DNA from: Coffea arabica
Lineage: Eukaryota; Streptophyta; Magnoliopsida; Gentianales; Rubiaceae
Length of the DNA stretch: 64,000 nucleotides
Assembly: GCF_036785885.1 (NCBI RefSeq)
Contig: NC_092330.1
Location: 11,380,525 to 11,444,524 of the forward strand
Direction: 5' to 3'
This document shows, in pieces, positions 20,943 through 35,041 of the stretch (the stretch's first letter is position 1; each line of letters begins with the position of its first letter). The translations under genes and the position numbers were made by a program. The notes under the pieces were generated by a model. That model made no database searches, was not told the origin of the DNA, and worked only from the letters and a program-made list of their open reading frames with translations.

Positions 20943-23900
20943 ATGGAAGGACTAAGAAGTGGTCGAGGTCGTGGGCGAGCGTCTAGACAGGCCCAACCTC
21001 AGGGAGATGACCAGGGATCGGCAACTGGACCGACCCAGGGACAGGGAAACGTTGAGGGTAACCAAGTGGCTACTGCCATCAATAGGATGACTGATATCCT
21101 AGAACGTCTAGCGGAGAGACAGGGTCCTGGACCATTTAACCAGCCTGGGGGCCAGGATAGAGGAGAGGATAGAGCCTTGGAAAGATTCCTAAAGTTTAAC
21201 CCGCCTAAGTTTATGGGTGAACCTGACCCCGAAGTAGCGGAGAATTGGTTAGAGAGGATGACCAACATATTCGCCGCACTAGACTACACTGAGGATAGGC
21301 GAGTGAACTTTGCTGCCTTTCAATTTGAGGGAATAGCCCGTTCTTGGTGGGATTTAATAAAAGGAAAATGGGAAAGAGCTCGAACCCCTTGGACTTGGGA
21401 GAATTTCACCCGGGAGTTTAATGAAAAGTTTCTTCCGCCCTTGATCCAAGAGAAAAGGGAGGACGAATTTATTAAGTTGAAACAAGGAATCCTTACCGTA
21501 GCAGAGTATGAAGGGAAGTTCACTAAACTTTCCAAATACGCTCCTGAGTTAGTAGCCGATGAACGGAGGAGGATTAGAAGGTTCATACAGGGACTTAATG
21601 TGGAACTTCAGGAGGGCCTGGCTGCGGCCCAAATCTCTACTTTTACTGAGGCTTTAGAGAAAGCGCAAAGGGTTGAGAATGCAAGATCTCAAGTGAGGGA
21701 TTTCCACAATAGGAAAAGGAATTTCCCTAGTCACGCTACTGGGCAGACCAGTAAGTTCGTACACCCTTCTAAAAAGGGAAGAGGAGAAGGAGGAACGAGG
21801 ACTGCTGGAGCTTCTAGGGGAGCTCTATCGAGGGGAGGTCGTCGTGGGACGACTCAGGTTAGGGGGGCACCATCTGTTGGATCGACTGTGACCCCTCAAG
21901 TTACATGTGGGTATTGTGGTAAACCCAACCACTCTGAAAATGACTGCTGGAGAAAGCTGGGAAAATGCTTGCTGTGTGGGAGCACTGAGCATCAAATTGC
22001 AAATTGTCCGAAATCGCCAAAGACAGGGGGAAGCCTGCAGAGGCCTGAGAAATCGACGTCTAAGCAGACCAGTGCCGGAGGGAGTCGACCGAAAGTACCG
22101 GCTAGGGTCTACGCGTTGGACTATCCACAAGTTCCAGAGGCGACCGAAGTGGTCGAAGGTACAATTCCAATCTTTCACCGACTAGCTAGGGTTTTAATTG
22201 ATCCGGGTGCAACGCACTCTTTTGTAAACCCTGATTTCATGAGTGGAATAGACTTGAAGCCAATTAAGTTACCATATGACTTGGAGGTTAAAACACCCAC
22301 TGGGGACAAAAGTCTAATTGCTAATATGGTGTATAAGAATAGTGAAATTTGCGTGAAGGAAAGAAAATTGCTGGCCGATTTGATAGGCTTAGCAATTAAA
22401 GGCTATGATGTGATCCTAGGGATGGATTGGTTAGCCCGATATAATGCTCAGTTAAATTGTAGGACGAAAATTGTAGAATTGTGTATTCCAGGGGAGGCAA
22501 CCCTGAAATTGGATGTGAGGGGTAAGTTAGCCTCGTCTGCACTTATTTCGGGAATTCGGGCTAGAAAACTGTTAAGTAAAGGAGCTCAAGGGTATTTGGC
22601 TTTTCTTATTAATACCCCTAACGATAAGGTGAATCTGGAGGACACACCGGTAGTAAAAGAATTTTCTGATGTTTTTCCTGAAGAATTGGAGTCTCTACCT
22701 CCGGAACGGGAAATAGCTTTTAAAATTGATTTAGCTCCGGGAATAGCACCTATATCAAGGACACCATACAGGATGGCTCCAGCTGAGTTGAAGGAGTTGA
22801 AATTACAATTACAGGATTTGTTGGAACGAGGTTTTATACGAGAGAGTGATTCTCCGTGGGGAGCCCCAGTTTTGTTTGTAAAGAAGAAAGATGGGAGTTT
22901 GAGGTTATGTATAGATTATCGAGGCTTAAATGATGCTACGATTAAGAATAAATACCCACTGCCCCACATTGACGAACTGTTTGACCAACTACAAGGGGCG
23001 GTAGTATTTTCAAAGTTGGATCTAAGGCAAGGTTACTATCAATTGAGGATTTTGGAAAAGGACATACCTAAGACTGCTTTTAACTCGAGGTATGGGCACT
23101 TTGAGTTTGCAGTAATGCCCTTTGGGTTAACCAATGCACCTGCCGCTTTCATGGATTTAATGCATAGGGTTTTTAAGCCTTACTTGGATCAATTTGTGGT
23201 GATCTTCATTGATGACATTTTGGTGTATTCTAAGAATGTGAAAGATCATGAGAAACATTTGAGAATTGTTTTACAAATCTTGAGGGAACATCAGTTATAT
23301 GCTAAGTTTAGCAAGTGTGAATTCTGGCTGAAGGAAGTGACTTTCCTAGGGCATATAATTTCTAAGGATGGGATTAAAGTGGATCCAGCTAAAGTGGAAG
23401 CTGTTTCGAAATGGAAACGACCGGAAAACCCAACGGAAGTTCGGAGTTTTATAGGATTGGCAGGATATTACCGGAGATTCATCCAGGATTTTTCGAAAAT
23501 TGCTGGACCTATGACTGAGTTGACCAAGAAAAATGGAAAGTTTATTTGGAGTTCTAAGTGTGAAGGAAGTTTTCAGGAGTTGAAAAGACGGCTGACTAGA
23601 GCGCCTGTTCTAGCTCTACCAAATGGACATGATAGTTTTGTGGTTTACACAGATGCATCTAAGGAAGGTTTGGGATGTGTTTTGATGCAAAATGATAAAG
23701 TGATAGCTTATGCCTCTAGAAAATTGAAGCCGCATGAAGGAAACTATCCGACCCATGATTTGGAGTTAGCGGCTGTGGTCTTTGCTTTGAAGAAATGGAG
23801 ACACTATTTATACGGAGTGACCTTTGAGGTTTTTACAGATCACAAAAGCCTTAAGTACTTATTTTCTCAGAAGGAACTGAATTTGAGGCAACGTAGATGG

Positions 23901-25496
23901 ATGGAATTTTTGGAAGATTATGACTGCATTATTAAGTACCACCCTGGAAAGGCCAATGTAGTGGCCGACGCTTTGAGCCGTCAGGTACAAATGGCAGGAT
24001 TGATGGTTAAGGAATTTCGATTGTTGGAGGAAGTTAGTTATTGGAATCCTCGATTAGAACCAAGGAAAGTGATTTTGGGGAATATTGTGATAACCTCCAC
24101 TTTATTGGGACGTATTAAAGAATCTCAGGAAAAGGACCCTGAAATGCAAAAGTTGGTGGAGAAAGTCAAGATGGGAGACCAGACCGATTTCACTTTGGGA
24201 TCAGATGGAATATTGAGATTTCGAAATCGGGTGGTTATGCCAAAGGATGAAGGACTTAGAAAAGAAAGTTTGGAAGAGGCACACCGATCAAAGTTTACAG
24301 TACATCCAGGAGGGAATAAAATGTACCAAGACTTGAAGAGTCTATATTGGTGGAAAAATATGAAGAAGGAAATTGCCCAATTTGTTCAGACATGCTTGGT
24401 TTGTCAACAGGTTAAAGCCGAACATCAGAAACCATCTGGGCTTTTGCAACCTCTAGAAATACCTGAGTGGAAATGGGAAAATATTACCATGGATTTTGTA
24501 TCAGGCTTACCAAGGACACAGAGAGGCCATGATGCCATTTGGGTGATAGTAGATAGATTGACTAAATCGGCTCATTTTCTGCCGATTAATATGAAATATC
24601 CATTGGAGAAGTTGGCCAAATTGTACTTGGATGAGATCATCAGATTACATGGTATACCTGTGAGTATTGTGTCGGATAGGGATCCAAGATTTGTTTCGAG
24701 GTTTTGGCAAAAGATGCAAGAAGTGTTGGGGACTAAGTTGAACTTTAGTACCACCTATCATCCCCAGACTGATGGACAATCTGAAAGAACAATTCAAACT
24801 CTTGAGGACATGTTGAGGACTTGTGTACTGGATTTTGGAGAGAATTGGAGTAAGTTCTTGACTTTAGTGGAATTTGCCTATAACAATAGTTTCCACTCTT
24901 CTATTCAAATGGCTCCATACGAAGCACTTTATGGTCGGAAGTGTAGATCCCCAATTTGTTGGGATGAAGTAGGCGAACGGAAAATCTTAGACACGACTAC
25001 TGTATCTTGGATTGAGGAGGCTAATGAAAAGGTGAAATTAGTACGGCAAAGAATTCAAACCGCTCAGAGTAGACAAAAAAGTTATGCCGACAATCGGAGG
25101 AAGGATTTGGAGTTCACTGTTGGAGATATGGTATTTCTCAAGATTACGCCTTTAAAAGCAAGTTTGATGTCCGGAAAAGGGAAGAAACTACAACCAAGGT
25201 TTGTAGGGCCTTATAAGATTATTCAGCGAGTTGGGAATGTAGCCTATAAGCTGGAATTACCACCGAGTTTATCTCGTATTCATAACGTGTTTCATGTGTC
25301 CATGCTTAAGAAGTATCATCCAGACCCCTCTCATGTTTTACAACCGGAGAATATTGAGATTGATGAAACCCTGACCTATGAGGAGACCGGTAAAACTTCT
25401 GGATCGAAAGGTAAAGGAATTGAGGAACAAGCAGATACCACTAGTGAAAGTTTTATGGAAGAACCATGGAGTAGAAGGAGCAACATGGGAAGTTGA
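20943..25496 (+). CDS. Ty3 chromovirus Gag-Pol polyprotein, copy 2
   Basis: A 1517-residue frame. The N-terminus is basic (RSGRGRGR). A retrotransposon Gag domain covers about 85-240. Two CCHC knuckles lie at about 322-335 ([14 protein letters not shown]) and 342-355 ([14 protein letters not shown]). The protease motif DPGATHSF is at about 420-427. Reverse transcriptase covers about 580-800 with FIDD at about 755-758, RNase H starts near 900 (YTDAS), and integrase covers about 1115-1330 with an N-terminal zinc site and DDE-type core. The C-terminal [12 protein letters not shown] is typical of plant Ty3 elements. Domain order PR-RT-RH-IN places it in Ty3; the chromodomain-like remnant and tRNA-Met primer site point to Tekay/Del. 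It would make capsid and integrate cDNA. Confidence 0.88.
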   Translation: MEGLRSGRGRGRASRQAQPQGDDQGSATGPTQGQGNVEGNQVATAINRMTDILERLAERQGPGPFNQPGGQDRGEDRALERFLKFNPPKFMGEPDPEVAENWLERMTNIFAALDYTEDRRVNFAAFQFEGIARSWWDLIKGKWERARTPWTWENFTREFNEKFLPPLIQEKREDEFIKLKQGILTVAEYEGKFTKLSKYAPELVADERRRIRRFIQGLNVELQEGLAAAQISTFTEALEKAQRVENARSQVRDFHNRKRNFPSHATGQTSKFVHPSKKGRGEGGTRTAGASRGALSRGGRRGTTQVRGAPSVGSTVTPQVTCGYCGKPNHSENDCWRKLGKCLLCGSTEHQIANCPKSPKTGGSLQRPEKSTSKQTSAGGSRPKVPARVYALDYPQVPEATEVVEGTIPIFHRLARVLIDPGATHSFVNPDFMSGIDLKPIKLPYDLEVKTPTGDKSLIANMVYKNSEICVKERKLLADLIGLAIKGYDVILGMDWLARYNAQLNCRTKIVELCIPGEATLKLDVRGKLASSALISGIRARKLLSKGAQGYLAFLINTPNDKVNLEDTPVVKEFSDVFPEELESLPPEREIAFKIDLAPGIAPISRTPYRMAPAELKELKLQLQDLLERGFIRESDSPWGAPVLFVKKKDGSLRLCIDYRGLNDATIKNKYPLPHIDELFDQLQGAVVFSKLDLRQGYYQLRILEKDIPKTAFNSRYGHFEFAVMPFGLTNAPAAFMDLMHRVFKPYLDQFVVIFIDDILVYSKNVKDHEKHLRIVLQILREHQLYAKFSKCEFWLKEVTFLGHIISKDGIKVDPAKVEAVSKWKRPENPTEVRSFIGLAGYYRRFIQDFSKIAGPMTELTKKNGKFIWSSKCEGSFQELKRRLTRAPVLALPNGHDSFVVYTDASKEGLGCVLMQNDKVIAYASRKLKPHEGNYPTHDLELAAVVFALKKWRHYLYGVTFEVFTDHKSLKYLFSQKELNLRQRRWMEFLEDYDCIIKYHPGKANVVADALSRQVQMAGLMVKEFRLLEEVSYWNPRLEPRKVILGNIVITSTLLGRIKESQEKDPEMQKLVEKVKMGDQTDFTLGSDGILRFRNRVVMPKDEGLRKESLEEAHRSKFTVHPGGNKMYQDLKSLYWWKNMKKEIAQFVQTCLVCQQVKAEHQKPSGLLQPLEIPEWKWENITMDFVSGLPRTQRGHDAIWVIVDRLTKSAHFLPINMKYPLEKLAKLYLDEIIRLHGIPVSIVSDRDPRFVSRFWQKMQEVLGTKLNFSTTYHPQTDGQSERTIQTLEDMLRTCVLDFGENWSKFLTLVEFAYNNSFHSSIQMAPYEALYGRKCRSPICWDEVGERKILDTTTVSWIEEANEKVKLVRQRIQTAQSRQKSYADNRRKDLEFTVGDMVFLKITPLKASLMSGKGKKLQPRFVGPYKIIQRVGNVAYKLELPPSLSRIHNVFHVSMLKKYHPDPSHVLQPENIEIDETLTYEETGKTSGSKGKGIEEQADTTSESFMEEPWSRRSNMGS

Positions 25497-25579
25497 AGAG
25501 ACAATCAAGGAGAAGTATCCAGACTTGTTCATCGACCAAGGTAAATTTCGAGGACGAAATTTTCTTAAGGGGGAGAGGA

Positions 25580-28500
25580 TGTGAGGACTCGCAAAAACTA
25601 TTATTTTGTGCCTAATTTATGGCTTAATAAATTATTTAATTGGATTTTATTTCCAAGGAATATTTTCTAGTCTTATTAGACCTAAATACATGGTAATATA
25701 ACTTCGTTATATTTTTAAAATGATTCGTTTCGAAAATTAATTTCCTAGAGCGCGTTTAGTAAAAATAGTGAATAGTACTTGGAGATTTTATCCGCGTATT
25801 AGCACAATAAGCTTGGAATATTGGAGACTTGTACCATGGTCCTAAAATAGGTAATTTTAAGCATAAATATTCAAGTGATAGTTAGTAGTGCAATCGTTAT
25901 AAGAATTTTTCGAAAGTTTCGCGTTATAGCGGTAAAATGGGCGGTACGCGTTTTCACACGCGCGACTTTATTTGAGGAACTTTAGACCCTTGTTTCGAGA
26001 CAATTAAGAGTGAATAATATCTATATTAACATGAGTGCATTAGAGGTTTAGTGCACTAGTGAACCAAACGCGCGAGAAATCAAGTCCAAACGCACCCTAA
26101 ATTACACTATTTCGAGTTGACTTTGAGGTGCATTTTGCACCACACAAAGAATCTTCCTTTGGAAGCCAATTGCATCAGCACTCTCTCTCTCTCTTCACCT
26201 CACTTGGCCGAACAACAAGAAGGAGAAGAGCTCTCCATTGTCTTCATTTTTCATCTTCAATCCATGCACCAAAATCCACCCAAATCACACCAAACTTGGA
26301 GATCTCTTAGCAAACCACTTGGAGACTACATTTAGCTAACAAAAGGCTGCATCTTCACGGTTTCTTGGAGCTTCAAGAGGGCCGAAATTTTCTGGTCTTG
26401 CACACCTAAGGAAGAGGTAATGATCAACCCATGAATTCTTGTCTTTTGGAGGTTATATAGCAAGATTTAGCTCATGCATGCACTTAGCTAGCTTGTTTAT
26501 GGTGAAAATGAAATGAGTGGGCTCTTGGAATTCCCACACTTGGGTTGTTGTTGCTGATGTGATGATTAATGGTGATTATATTGTTGGTTTAGTGATTATA
26601 ATGATGCATTAGTGATGGGTAATTGGTAGGAACTTCATTGGTGTAAGAGGCTAGAATTTCCGAAAATGCCCCTGCCATGTTCGGCCATTTCCAGGCCCAT
26701 TTTTAATGGTTTAATTGCTTGAATTGGATGTTTGTAGGATGTATTAGATGTGTGAAAAATTTCATTGAAAAATAATGAGGTTTGAATGGGCAAATGGATT
26801 TTTGTTCGAAACCAGCAAATCTGGAAACTGTCTCGCGTATGCCTCTGACCAGCAGTAGTATTTTGGCTATAACTCTGTCCTCGGATGTCGAAATCATATG
26901 CCGTCGGTGGCGTTTGAAACTAGACATTCCTAGCTTTAATTTGGTATATAATGCACGTTCTGATTCCTTGTGAGCAAGCCGAACCAAATGTTTTAAGTTC
27001 GCTGTCCTGTTACTCTGTTCTTCTGGAATGAAGTGTTCAGGCAGCAACTTGATGCCCGAATTTGAACCAATTGGGTGCCGAATTTGGAAATGATTTCTTC
27101 TGTGATGTTTTAGTACTATGAATGTATTTTCCAACGGCGTAAGCCATGCTCAATTTCGAGCTATATTGACTGATTTGTGATTGAATCAAGTGGACTGCTC
27201 TGTTTTGGAAAACCCTAATCTTTGGACTGGTTTGGGACCAAATCTTGGAATGAACTTGTTAGTTGATGTTTTGATATTAAACACTTACCAAAGATATTAT
27301 GGGTGTATCTTAGACCCTTATTTCACAAATGAACCATGGTTGGATAACTTTCTTGGTTAGACGATTGCAAATTGGGAAATGCAAGTCAAAGGCAGTTTGC
27401 CTTAGGATTTTCTTGAACTTCGGTTGGCTCATTAAGTACCTTACCGAAGGTCTTTTTCCCCGAAATTCGATAGAGAGATACCTTCCATATAGTATTGAAA
27501 TACTGCCAATTTTGGTGCCAATTCAAGTTCGTTTCGATACCTAATTAAAATTCTAAAGTTGGGGGTTCAAATCTGGAAATTCTTCTCCAGTCTTGAATTT
27601 GCTCAACTTCGGGCTACCGTATCTCGGTGCTCGAAACTCCGATTCTTGATCCGCTTATTTTGTCATACACTTCACTTGCAACACTAATTGAGCTGCAAAA
27701 TTCAGAGGCCGGTTTACAACGTACGAATCGTGCCGAATTTTCAAAGTTGGCCAAAAACCAACTTCGTTCTGCCTTGTGAACCAACCCTGCATCTTCAAGC
27801 TCATCTTTGACCACTTTTCGCTTTGATTCATGGAAAAGTGTCTTCTAGGAACTTATAGTACTCTCTAAGAGGTTTCCAACGGTATAAAGTTTTCCAATTC
27901 TCGACTTATACCGTGCGAGTTATGATTTTTCAAAGATTCATCATAAAACTGAAAAATATTCCAATTCCAAGAAAATAGAGTTTTTCAAAAACTCTTTATT
28001 CTTTTTATATTCTTAAAACGTTTTGCTTACGATTTTCATGATAAAAACTCAAATAATATTGTACCTAATAAAAGGCAAGTTAAACCTCGATTTACGTGTA
28101 ATTGAGGTTCCTTTTTGCAAAATAATTCTTAGATTGTACTAGTGTACAATCTTTCTTGATAAGTGTGATTATCCACTCTTATATTGCCAGGCGCGCAAGG
28201 AGACCTTCAAGAGGATCTCACCGCGGACACCTGAACTCCCAGAAAATAATTCTTTTTGAATTGCTCGGTGAGTGTCAAGTGTGTGGAATTTGTTACTTGC
28301 TTGCTTGTGTAATTGTTGGAATTTTAAGAAAATGGGGACGGGTGCGTACTTTATCATACCTGTTCTACTTTCAAATGAATGAATGAAATGTATTGAATGA
28401 ATGAATGAAATGCAACGTTATGTCATGAATGCTTGTGTCGTTGGAGTGAATCTCCTCGACTTTCAAATGAATGGGGGACGCCCAAACTCATAGGCCGTCC

Positions 28501-29290
28501 TTAGACTCGAGCCAGCAATGGGCTTGGTCTGGGATTCGGACGAGCCATGAGATACACATAAGCTCGACCTAATAAGAGGTCTTGCTTGGCATACTTGTAG
28601 AGTATCGCCTAATAATAGACTTGTGGGCCCTTGGGGTGTACGGTGGACGGAGGAAAGTAAGTGGTGATCTACGGAAATGGAAATACCGACCCGGTTGACA
28701 GGAGGGTCAATGCGGGAAGGTATACGAAGGACAACGGCAGATCAAGTGGAACTTAGCTCCTGAGAGCTACTATATCCTTGAATTGTTTCTGATTACTTTT
28801 CCTGTTTGAATAATTGATTGTTGAAGAGACGTGATTTTATTTATTAAACTTGGGTTTGTTAATTTGGCTAAGTGCTTGCATGTGTGTTCTTGGCCTCACG
28901 AGCGTTAGCTCACCCTATAGTTTTGTTTTCCTTAACAGGACCGACTCTTGGAGATATATGGAGAAACCATCCGTTGTAATTTTGTTAAGACTCCTGTTAT
29001 AAAATTTGACTAGGCCCTGGTTCGCGTTGTACTTTTGGAGTTGTAAACTTGAAAAGTTTGGGCCCTGATGTGTATTTTGAATTCTAGTCGTTCATGATCA
29101 CCCGATGTACTGGTTATACATTAAGTGACTTATTAAGCTTGAACGCTTCCGCATTATTGTATTCGTGTTGCTCTCATCGAAGTGTTTAGTTTGATTTTAA
29201 ATTGAATGAAATCGCTTGAGTCCTGGCGAGAGCTGGGCAGGCGTCCGCGGATACCCTTTGGTCCGCCTTAGGGAGATGTGGGGCGTCACA
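25580..29290 (+). mobile_element. Ty3 chromovirus LTR, copy 2 (3711 bp)
   Basis: Shared by the two neighbouring internal regions: it is the 3' LTR of one and the 5' LTR of the next. The longest of the three LTRs; the other two are 3582 and 3614 bp. Noncoding, with the same internal landmarks. Confidence 0.9.
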
Positions 29291-29292
29291 GT

Positions 29293-29304
29293 TGGTATCA
29301 GAGC
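29293..29304 (+). other. Primer binding site (tRNA-Met type)
   Basis: TGGTATCAGAGC two bases after the LTR. Confidence 0.85.
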
Positions 29305-29546
29305 ACTAGGTTAGAGGTCTATATGGGAGACATATTGGATACTCTACCTTTAAGACTCGATATGGGATGACTTAATCCTACCCTAAGTGATACTTGAGGC
29401 GAGCTAGCAACTAAGTTAGTCCTACCTCAAGTGACGATTGGGATGAACCAACGATTAAGTTAGGCATGCATTGCAGGATATTGGAATTAGGTAGTGATTT
29501 AAGTTTCTAACCTGAAAAATATTATTATTGTTATTATTTTGCAGGG

Positions 29547-30068
29547 ATGGCTGATGGAAACGGAGCCCCGGCAGCTAATGGGAATGGTCATGCGAATGGT
29601 CATTATGTGCCTCTTAGGACTATTTACTACCGACCTCTAGCGGGAGGAGATCGAGTACGCTACTCACCGTATGATAGATACCCTCGATGTTCGTGTAGGT
29701 TGACTTTCGCCTACCCGGACTATTTGGTGCTTGCTTTGGACGACGAGCGTCGTCAGTTGGTGGATGCCAACCGCGATCTACAGGATGAGGTAGACGCGCT
29801 TAGGCAGATGGTGGGCGCTCAGGGTGAGCGGATCGCCGAGCTTGAGGAGGTGCTAGAGGGTGAGGTAGCCACGTCTGCAGTGGTTAACCAGGAGCTTCGG
29901 GATACTAGGGCTCGACTCACTAGGTTAGCACGAGATGTCCGTACCCGGGCTTTCGAGATGATGGTTGATGCTACTAGTCTGGTTGAGGACGCTACTGCAG
30001 TGCTTCCTGATGATGAGGAGGAGGATCCCGAGGAGGAGGTTCCTCCTGATAGCCCCGCTATGGACTAG
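29547..30068 (+). CDS. Extra retrotransposon ORF upstream of gag, second copy
   Basis: The protein is identical to that at 20085-20606, and at least one silent difference is visible (GATTGCC against GATCGCC). Keeping the frame in both copies is weak evidence because they are so young. Same coiled-coil and acidic-tail layout. Confidence 0.6.
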   Translation: MADGNGAPAANGNGHANGHYVPLRTIYYRPLAGGDRVRYSPYDRYPRCSCRLTFAYPDYLVLALDDERRQLVDANRDLQDEVDALRQMVGAQGERIAELEEVLEGEVATSAVVNQELRDTRARLTRLARDVRTRAFEMMVDATSLVEDATAVLPDDEEEDPEEEVPPDSPAMD

Positions 30069-30404
30069 GATCTTGGTCGTTGACTTTTTTTTGACTTTTG
30101 ACTGGTACAGTTAGGACTAGTTAGGGTGACGCGAGTGCTGAGGCCATTGTATTTTGCATGCTTGTGTGGCCTACTTTTGGGCACTTGTTCTTACTTTAGT
30201 CTTCTGTGACTAAAAGTATACTTTTGAGCACCTGTGTGCTATATTTTGTGAATTGTCCCTAACTTGCTAATTGTACAAACATGACATGCTTATGAATGTA
30301 AATTATTGTTAATTTCAATGCTTTCCTGGTTAGTCCTAAATTCGATATAATTCTTGTTTTCTGCTTAAATTAATTTATTTCTTGCACTAGGCACGTCTAG
30401 ACTA

Positions 30405-33400
30405 ATGGAAGGACTAAGAAGTGGTCGAGGTCGTGGGCGAGCGTCTAGACAGGCCCAACCTCAGGGAGATGACCAGGGATCGGCAACTGGACCGACCCAG
30501 GGACAGGGAAACGTTGAGGGTAACCAAGTGGCTACTGCCATCAATAGGATGACTGATATCCTAGAACGTCTAGCGGAGAGACAGGGTCCTGGACCATTTA
30601 ACCAGCCTGGGGGCCAGGATAGAGGAGAGGATAGAGCCTTGGAAAGATTCCTAAAGTTTAACCCGCCTAAGTTTATGGGTGAACCTGACCCCGAAGTAGC
30701 GGAGAATTGGTTAGAGAGGATGACCAACATATTCGCCGCACTAGACTACACTGAGGATAGGCGAGTGAACTTTGCTGCCTTTCAATTTGAGGGAATAGCC
30801 CGTTCTTGGTGGGATTTAATAAAAGGAAAATGGGAAAGAGCTCGAACCCCTTGGACTTGGGAGAATTTCACCCGGGAGTTTAATGAAAAGTTTCTTCCGC
30901 CCTTGATCCAAGAGAAAAGGGAGGACGAATTTATTAAGTTGAAACAAGGAATCCTTACCGTAGCAGAGTATGAAGGGAAGTTCACCAAACTTTCTAAATA
31001 CGCTCCTGAGTTAGTAGCCGATGAACGGAGGAGGATTAGAAGGTTCATACAGGGACTTAATGTGGAACTTCAGGAGGGCCTGGCTGCGGCCCAAATCTCT
31101 ACTTTTACTGAGGCTTTAGAGAAAGCGCAAAGGGTTGAGAATGCAAGATCTCAAGTGAGGGATTTCCACAATAGGAAAAGGAATTTCCCTAGTCACGCTA
31201 CTGGGCAGACCAGTAAGTTCGTACACCCTTCTAAAAAGGGAAGAGGAGAAGGAGGAACGAGGACTGCTGGAGCTTCTAGGGGAGCTCTATCGAGGGGAGG
31301 TCGTCGTGGGACGACTCAGGTTAGGGGGGCACCATCTGTTGGATCGACTGTGACCCCTCAAGTTACATGTGGGTATTGTGGTAAACCCAACCACTCTGAA
31401 AATGACTGCTGGAGAAAGCTGGGAAAATGCTTGCTGTGTGGGAGCACTGAGCATCAAATTGCAAATTGTCCGAAATCGCCAAAGACAGGGGGAAGCCTGC
31501 AGAGGCCTGAGAAATCGACGTCTAAGCAGACCAGTGCCGGAGGGAGTCGACCGAAAGTACCGGCTAGGGTCTACGCGTTGGACTATCCACAAGTTCCAGA
31601 GGCGACCGAAGTGGTCGAAGGTACAATTCCAATCTTTCACCGACTAGCTAGGGTTTTAATTGATCCGGGTGCAACGCACTCTTTTGTAAACCCTGATTTC
31701 ATGAGTGGAATAGACTTGAAGCCAATTAAGTTACCATATGACTTGGAGGTTAAAACACCCACTGGGGACAAAAGTCTAATTGCTAATATGGTGTATAAGA
31801 ATAGTGAAATTTGCGTGAAGGAAAGAAAATTGCTGGCCGATTTGATAGGCTTAGCAATTAAAGGCTATGATGTGATCCTAGGGATGGATTGGTTAGCCCG
31901 ATATAATGCTCAGTTAAATTGTAGGACGAAAATTGTAGAATTGTGTATTCCAGGGGAGGCAACCCTGAAATTGGATGTGAGGGGTAAGTTAGCCTCGTCT
32001 GCACTTATTTCGGGAATTCGGGCTAGAAAACTGTTAAGTAAAGGAGCTCAAGGGTATTTGGCTTTTCTTATTAATACCCCTAACGATAAGGTGAATCTGG
32101 AGGACACACCGGTAGTAAAAGAATTTTCTGATGTTTTTCCTGAAGAATTGGAGTCTCTACCTCCGGAACGGGAAATAGCTTTTAAAATTGATTTAGCTCC
32201 GGGAATAGCACCTATATCAAGGACACCATACAGGATGGCTCCAGCTGAGTTGAAGGAGTTGAAGTTACAATTACAGGATTTGTTGGAACGAGGTTTTATA
32301 CGAGAGAGTGATTCTCCGTGGGGAGCCCCAGTTTTGTTTGTAAAGAAGAAAGATGGGAGTTTGAGGTTATGTATAGATTATCGAGGCTTAAATGATGCTA
32401 CGATTAAGAATAAATACCCACTGCCCCACATTGACGAACTGTTTGACCAACTACAAGGGGCGGTAGTATTTTCAAAGTTGGATCTAAGGCAAGGTTACTA
32501 TCAATTGAGGATTTTGGAGAAGGACATACCTAAGACTGCTTTTAACTCGAGGTATGGGCACTTTGAGTTTGCAGTAATGCCCTTTGGGTTAACCAATGCA
32601 CCTGCCGCTTTCATGGATTTAATGCATAGGGTTTTTAAGCCTTACTTGGATCAATTTGTGGTGATCTTCATTGATGACATTTTGGTGTATTCTAAGAATG
32701 TGAAAGATCATGAGAAACATTTGAGAATTGTTTTACAAATCTTGAGGGAACATCAGTTATATGCTAAGTTTAGCAAGTGTGAATTCTGGCTGAAGGAAGT
32801 GACTTTCCTAGGGCATATAATTTCTAAGGATGGGATTAAAGTGGATCCAGCTAAAGTGGAAGCTGTTTCGAAATGGAAACGACCGGAAAACCCAACGGAA
32901 GTTCGGAGTTTTATAGGATTGGCAGGATATTACCGGAGATTCATCCAGGATTTTTCGAAAATTGCTGGACCTATGACTGAGTTGACCAAGAAAAATGGAA
33001 AGTTTATTTGGAGTTCTAAGTGTGAAGGAAGTTTTCAGGAGTTGAAAAGACGGCTGACTAGAGCGCCTGTTCTAGCTCTACCAAATGGACATGATAGTTT
33101 TGTGGTTTACACAGATGCATCTAAGGAAGGTTTGGGATGTGTTTTGATGCAAAATGATAAAGTGATAGCTTATGCCTCTAGAAAATTGAAGCCGCATGAA
33201 GGAAACTATCCGACCCATGATTTGGAGTTAGCGGCTGTGGTCTTTGCTTTGAAGAAATGGAGACACTATTTATACGGAGTGACCTTTGAGGTTTTTACAG
33301 ATCACAAAAGCCTTAAGTACTTATTTTCTCAGAAGGAACTGAATTTGAGGCAACGTAGATGGATGGAATTTTTGGAAGATTATGACTGCATTATTAAGTA

Positions 33401-34958
33401 CCACCCTGGAAAGGCCAATGTAGTGGCCGACGCTTTGAGCCGTCAGGTACAAATGGCAGGATTGATGGTTAAGGAATTTCGATTGTTGGAGGAAGTTAGT
33501 TATTGGAATCCTCGATTAGAACCAAGGAAAGTGATTTTGGGGAATATTGTGATAACCTCCACTTTATTGGGACGTATTAAAGAATCTCAGGAAAAGGACC
33601 CTGAAATGCAAAAGTTGGTGGAGAAAGTCAAGATGGGAGACCAGACCGATTTCACTTTGGGATCAGATGGAATATTGAGATTTCGAAATCGGGTGGTTAT
33701 GCCAAAGGATGAAGGGCTTAGAAAAGAAATTTTGGAAGAGGCACACCGATCAAAGTTTACAGTACATCCAGGAGGGAATAAAATGTACCAAGACTTGAAG
33801 AGTCTATATTGGTGGAAAAATATGAAGAAGGAAATTGCCCAATTTGTTCAGACATGCTTGGTTTGTCAACAGGTTAAAGCCGAACATCAGAAACCATCTG
33901 GGCTTTTGCAACCTCTAGAAATACCTGAGTGGAAATGGGAAAATATTACCATGGATTTTGTATCAGGCTTACCAAGGACACAGAGAGGCCATGATGCCAT
34001 TTGGGTGATAGTAGATAGATTGACTAAATCGGCTCATTTTCTGCCGATTAATATGAAATATCCATTGGAGAAGTTGGCCAAATTGTACTTGGATGAGATC
34101 ATCAGATTACATGGTATACCTGTGAGTATTGTGTCGGATAGGGATCCAAGATTTGTTTCGAGGTTTTGGCAAAAGATGCAAGAAGTGTTGGGGACTAAGT
34201 TGAACTTTAGTACCACCTATCATCCCCAGACTGATGGACAATCTGAAAGAACAATTCAAACTCTTGAGGACATGTTGAGGACTTGTGTACTGGATTTTGG
34301 AGAGAATTGGAGTAAGTTCTTGACTTTAGTGGAATTTGCCTATAACAATAGTTTCCACTCTTCTATTCAAATGGCTCCATACGAAGCACTTTATGGTCGG
34401 AAGTGTAGATCCCCAATTTGTTGGGATGAAGTAGGCGAACGGAAAATCTTAGACACGACTACTGTATCTTGGATTGAGGAGGCTAATGAAAAGGTGAAAT
34501 TAGTACGGCAAAGAATTCAAACCGCTCAGAGTAGACAAAAAAGTTATGCCGACAATCGGAGGAAGGATTTGGAGTTCACTGTTGGAGATATGGTATTTCT
34601 CAAGATTACGCCTTTAAAAGCAAGTTTGATGTCCGGAAAAGGGAAGAAACTACAACCAAGGTTTGTAGGGCCTTATAAGATTATTCAGCGAGTTGGGAAT
34701 GTAGCCTATAAGCTGGAATTACCACCGAGTTTATCTCGTATTCATAACGTGTTTCATGTGTCCATGCTTAAGAAGTATCATCCAGACCCCTCTCATGTTT
34801 TACAACCGGAGAATATTGAGATTGATGAAACCCTGACCTATGAGGAGACCGGTAAAACTTCTGGATCGAAAGGTAAAGGAATTGAGGAACAAGCAGATAC
34901 CACTAGTGAAAGTTTTATGGAAGAACCATGGAGTAGAAGGAGCAACATGGGAAGTTGA
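30405..34958 (+). CDS. Ty3 chromovirus Gag-Pol polyprotein, copy 3
   Basis: 1517 residues with the same domain order as copy 2. By eye the two proteins differ at one residue (KES against KEI in the integrase N-terminal region), with a few silent differences. The copies therefore separated very recently. Confidence 0.88.
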   Translation: MEGLRSGRGRGRASRQAQPQGDDQGSATGPTQGQGNVEGNQVATAINRMTDILERLAERQGPGPFNQPGGQDRGEDRALERFLKFNPPKFMGEPDPEVAENWLERMTNIFAALDYTEDRRVNFAAFQFEGIARSWWDLIKGKWERARTPWTWENFTREFNEKFLPPLIQEKREDEFIKLKQGILTVAEYEGKFTKLSKYAPELVADERRRIRRFIQGLNVELQEGLAAAQISTFTEALEKAQRVENARSQVRDFHNRKRNFPSHATGQTSKFVHPSKKGRGEGGTRTAGASRGALSRGGRRGTTQVRGAPSVGSTVTPQVTCGYCGKPNHSENDCWRKLGKCLLCGSTEHQIANCPKSPKTGGSLQRPEKSTSKQTSAGGSRPKVPARVYALDYPQVPEATEVVEGTIPIFHRLARVLIDPGATHSFVNPDFMSGIDLKPIKLPYDLEVKTPTGDKSLIANMVYKNSEICVKERKLLADLIGLAIKGYDVILGMDWLARYNAQLNCRTKIVELCIPGEATLKLDVRGKLASSALISGIRARKLLSKGAQGYLAFLINTPNDKVNLEDTPVVKEFSDVFPEELESLPPEREIAFKIDLAPGIAPISRTPYRMAPAELKELKLQLQDLLERGFIRESDSPWGAPVLFVKKKDGSLRLCIDYRGLNDATIKNKYPLPHIDELFDQLQGAVVFSKLDLRQGYYQLRILEKDIPKTAFNSRYGHFEFAVMPFGLTNAPAAFMDLMHRVFKPYLDQFVVIFIDDILVYSKNVKDHEKHLRIVLQILREHQLYAKFSKCEFWLKEVTFLGHIISKDGIKVDPAKVEAVSKWKRPENPTEVRSFIGLAGYYRRFIQDFSKIAGPMTELTKKNGKFIWSSKCEGSFQELKRRLTRAPVLALPNGHDSFVVYTDASKEGLGCVLMQNDKVIAYASRKLKPHEGNYPTHDLELAAVVFALKKWRHYLYGVTFEVFTDHKSLKYLFSQKELNLRQRRWMEFLEDYDCIIKYHPGKANVVADALSRQVQMAGLMVKEFRLLEEVSYWNPRLEPRKVILGNIVITSTLLGRIKESQEKDPEMQKLVEKVKMGDQTDFTLGSDGILRFRNRVVMPKDEGLRKEILEEAHRSKFTVHPGGNKMYQDLKSLYWWKNMKKEIAQFVQTCLVCQQVKAEHQKPSGLLQPLEIPEWKWENITMDFVSGLPRTQRGHDAIWVIVDRLTKSAHFLPINMKYPLEKLAKLYLDEIIRLHGIPVSIVSDRDPRFVSRFWQKMQEVLGTKLNFSTTYHPQTDGQSERTIQTLEDMLRTCVLDFGENWSKFLTLVEFAYNNSFHSSIQMAPYEALYGRKCRSPICWDEVGERKILDTTTVSWIEEANEKVKLVRQRIQTAQSRQKSYADNRRKDLEFTVGDMVFLKITPLKASLMSGKGKKLQPRFVGPYKIIQRVGNVAYKLELPPSLSRIHNVFHVSMLKKYHPDPSHVLQPENIEIDETLTYEETGKTSGSKGKGIEEQADTTSESFMEEPWSRRSNMGS

Positions 34959-35041
34959 AGAGACAATCAAGGAGAAGTATCCAGACTTGTTCATCGACCA
35001 AGGTAAATTTCGAGGACGAAATTTTCTTAAGGGGGAGAGGA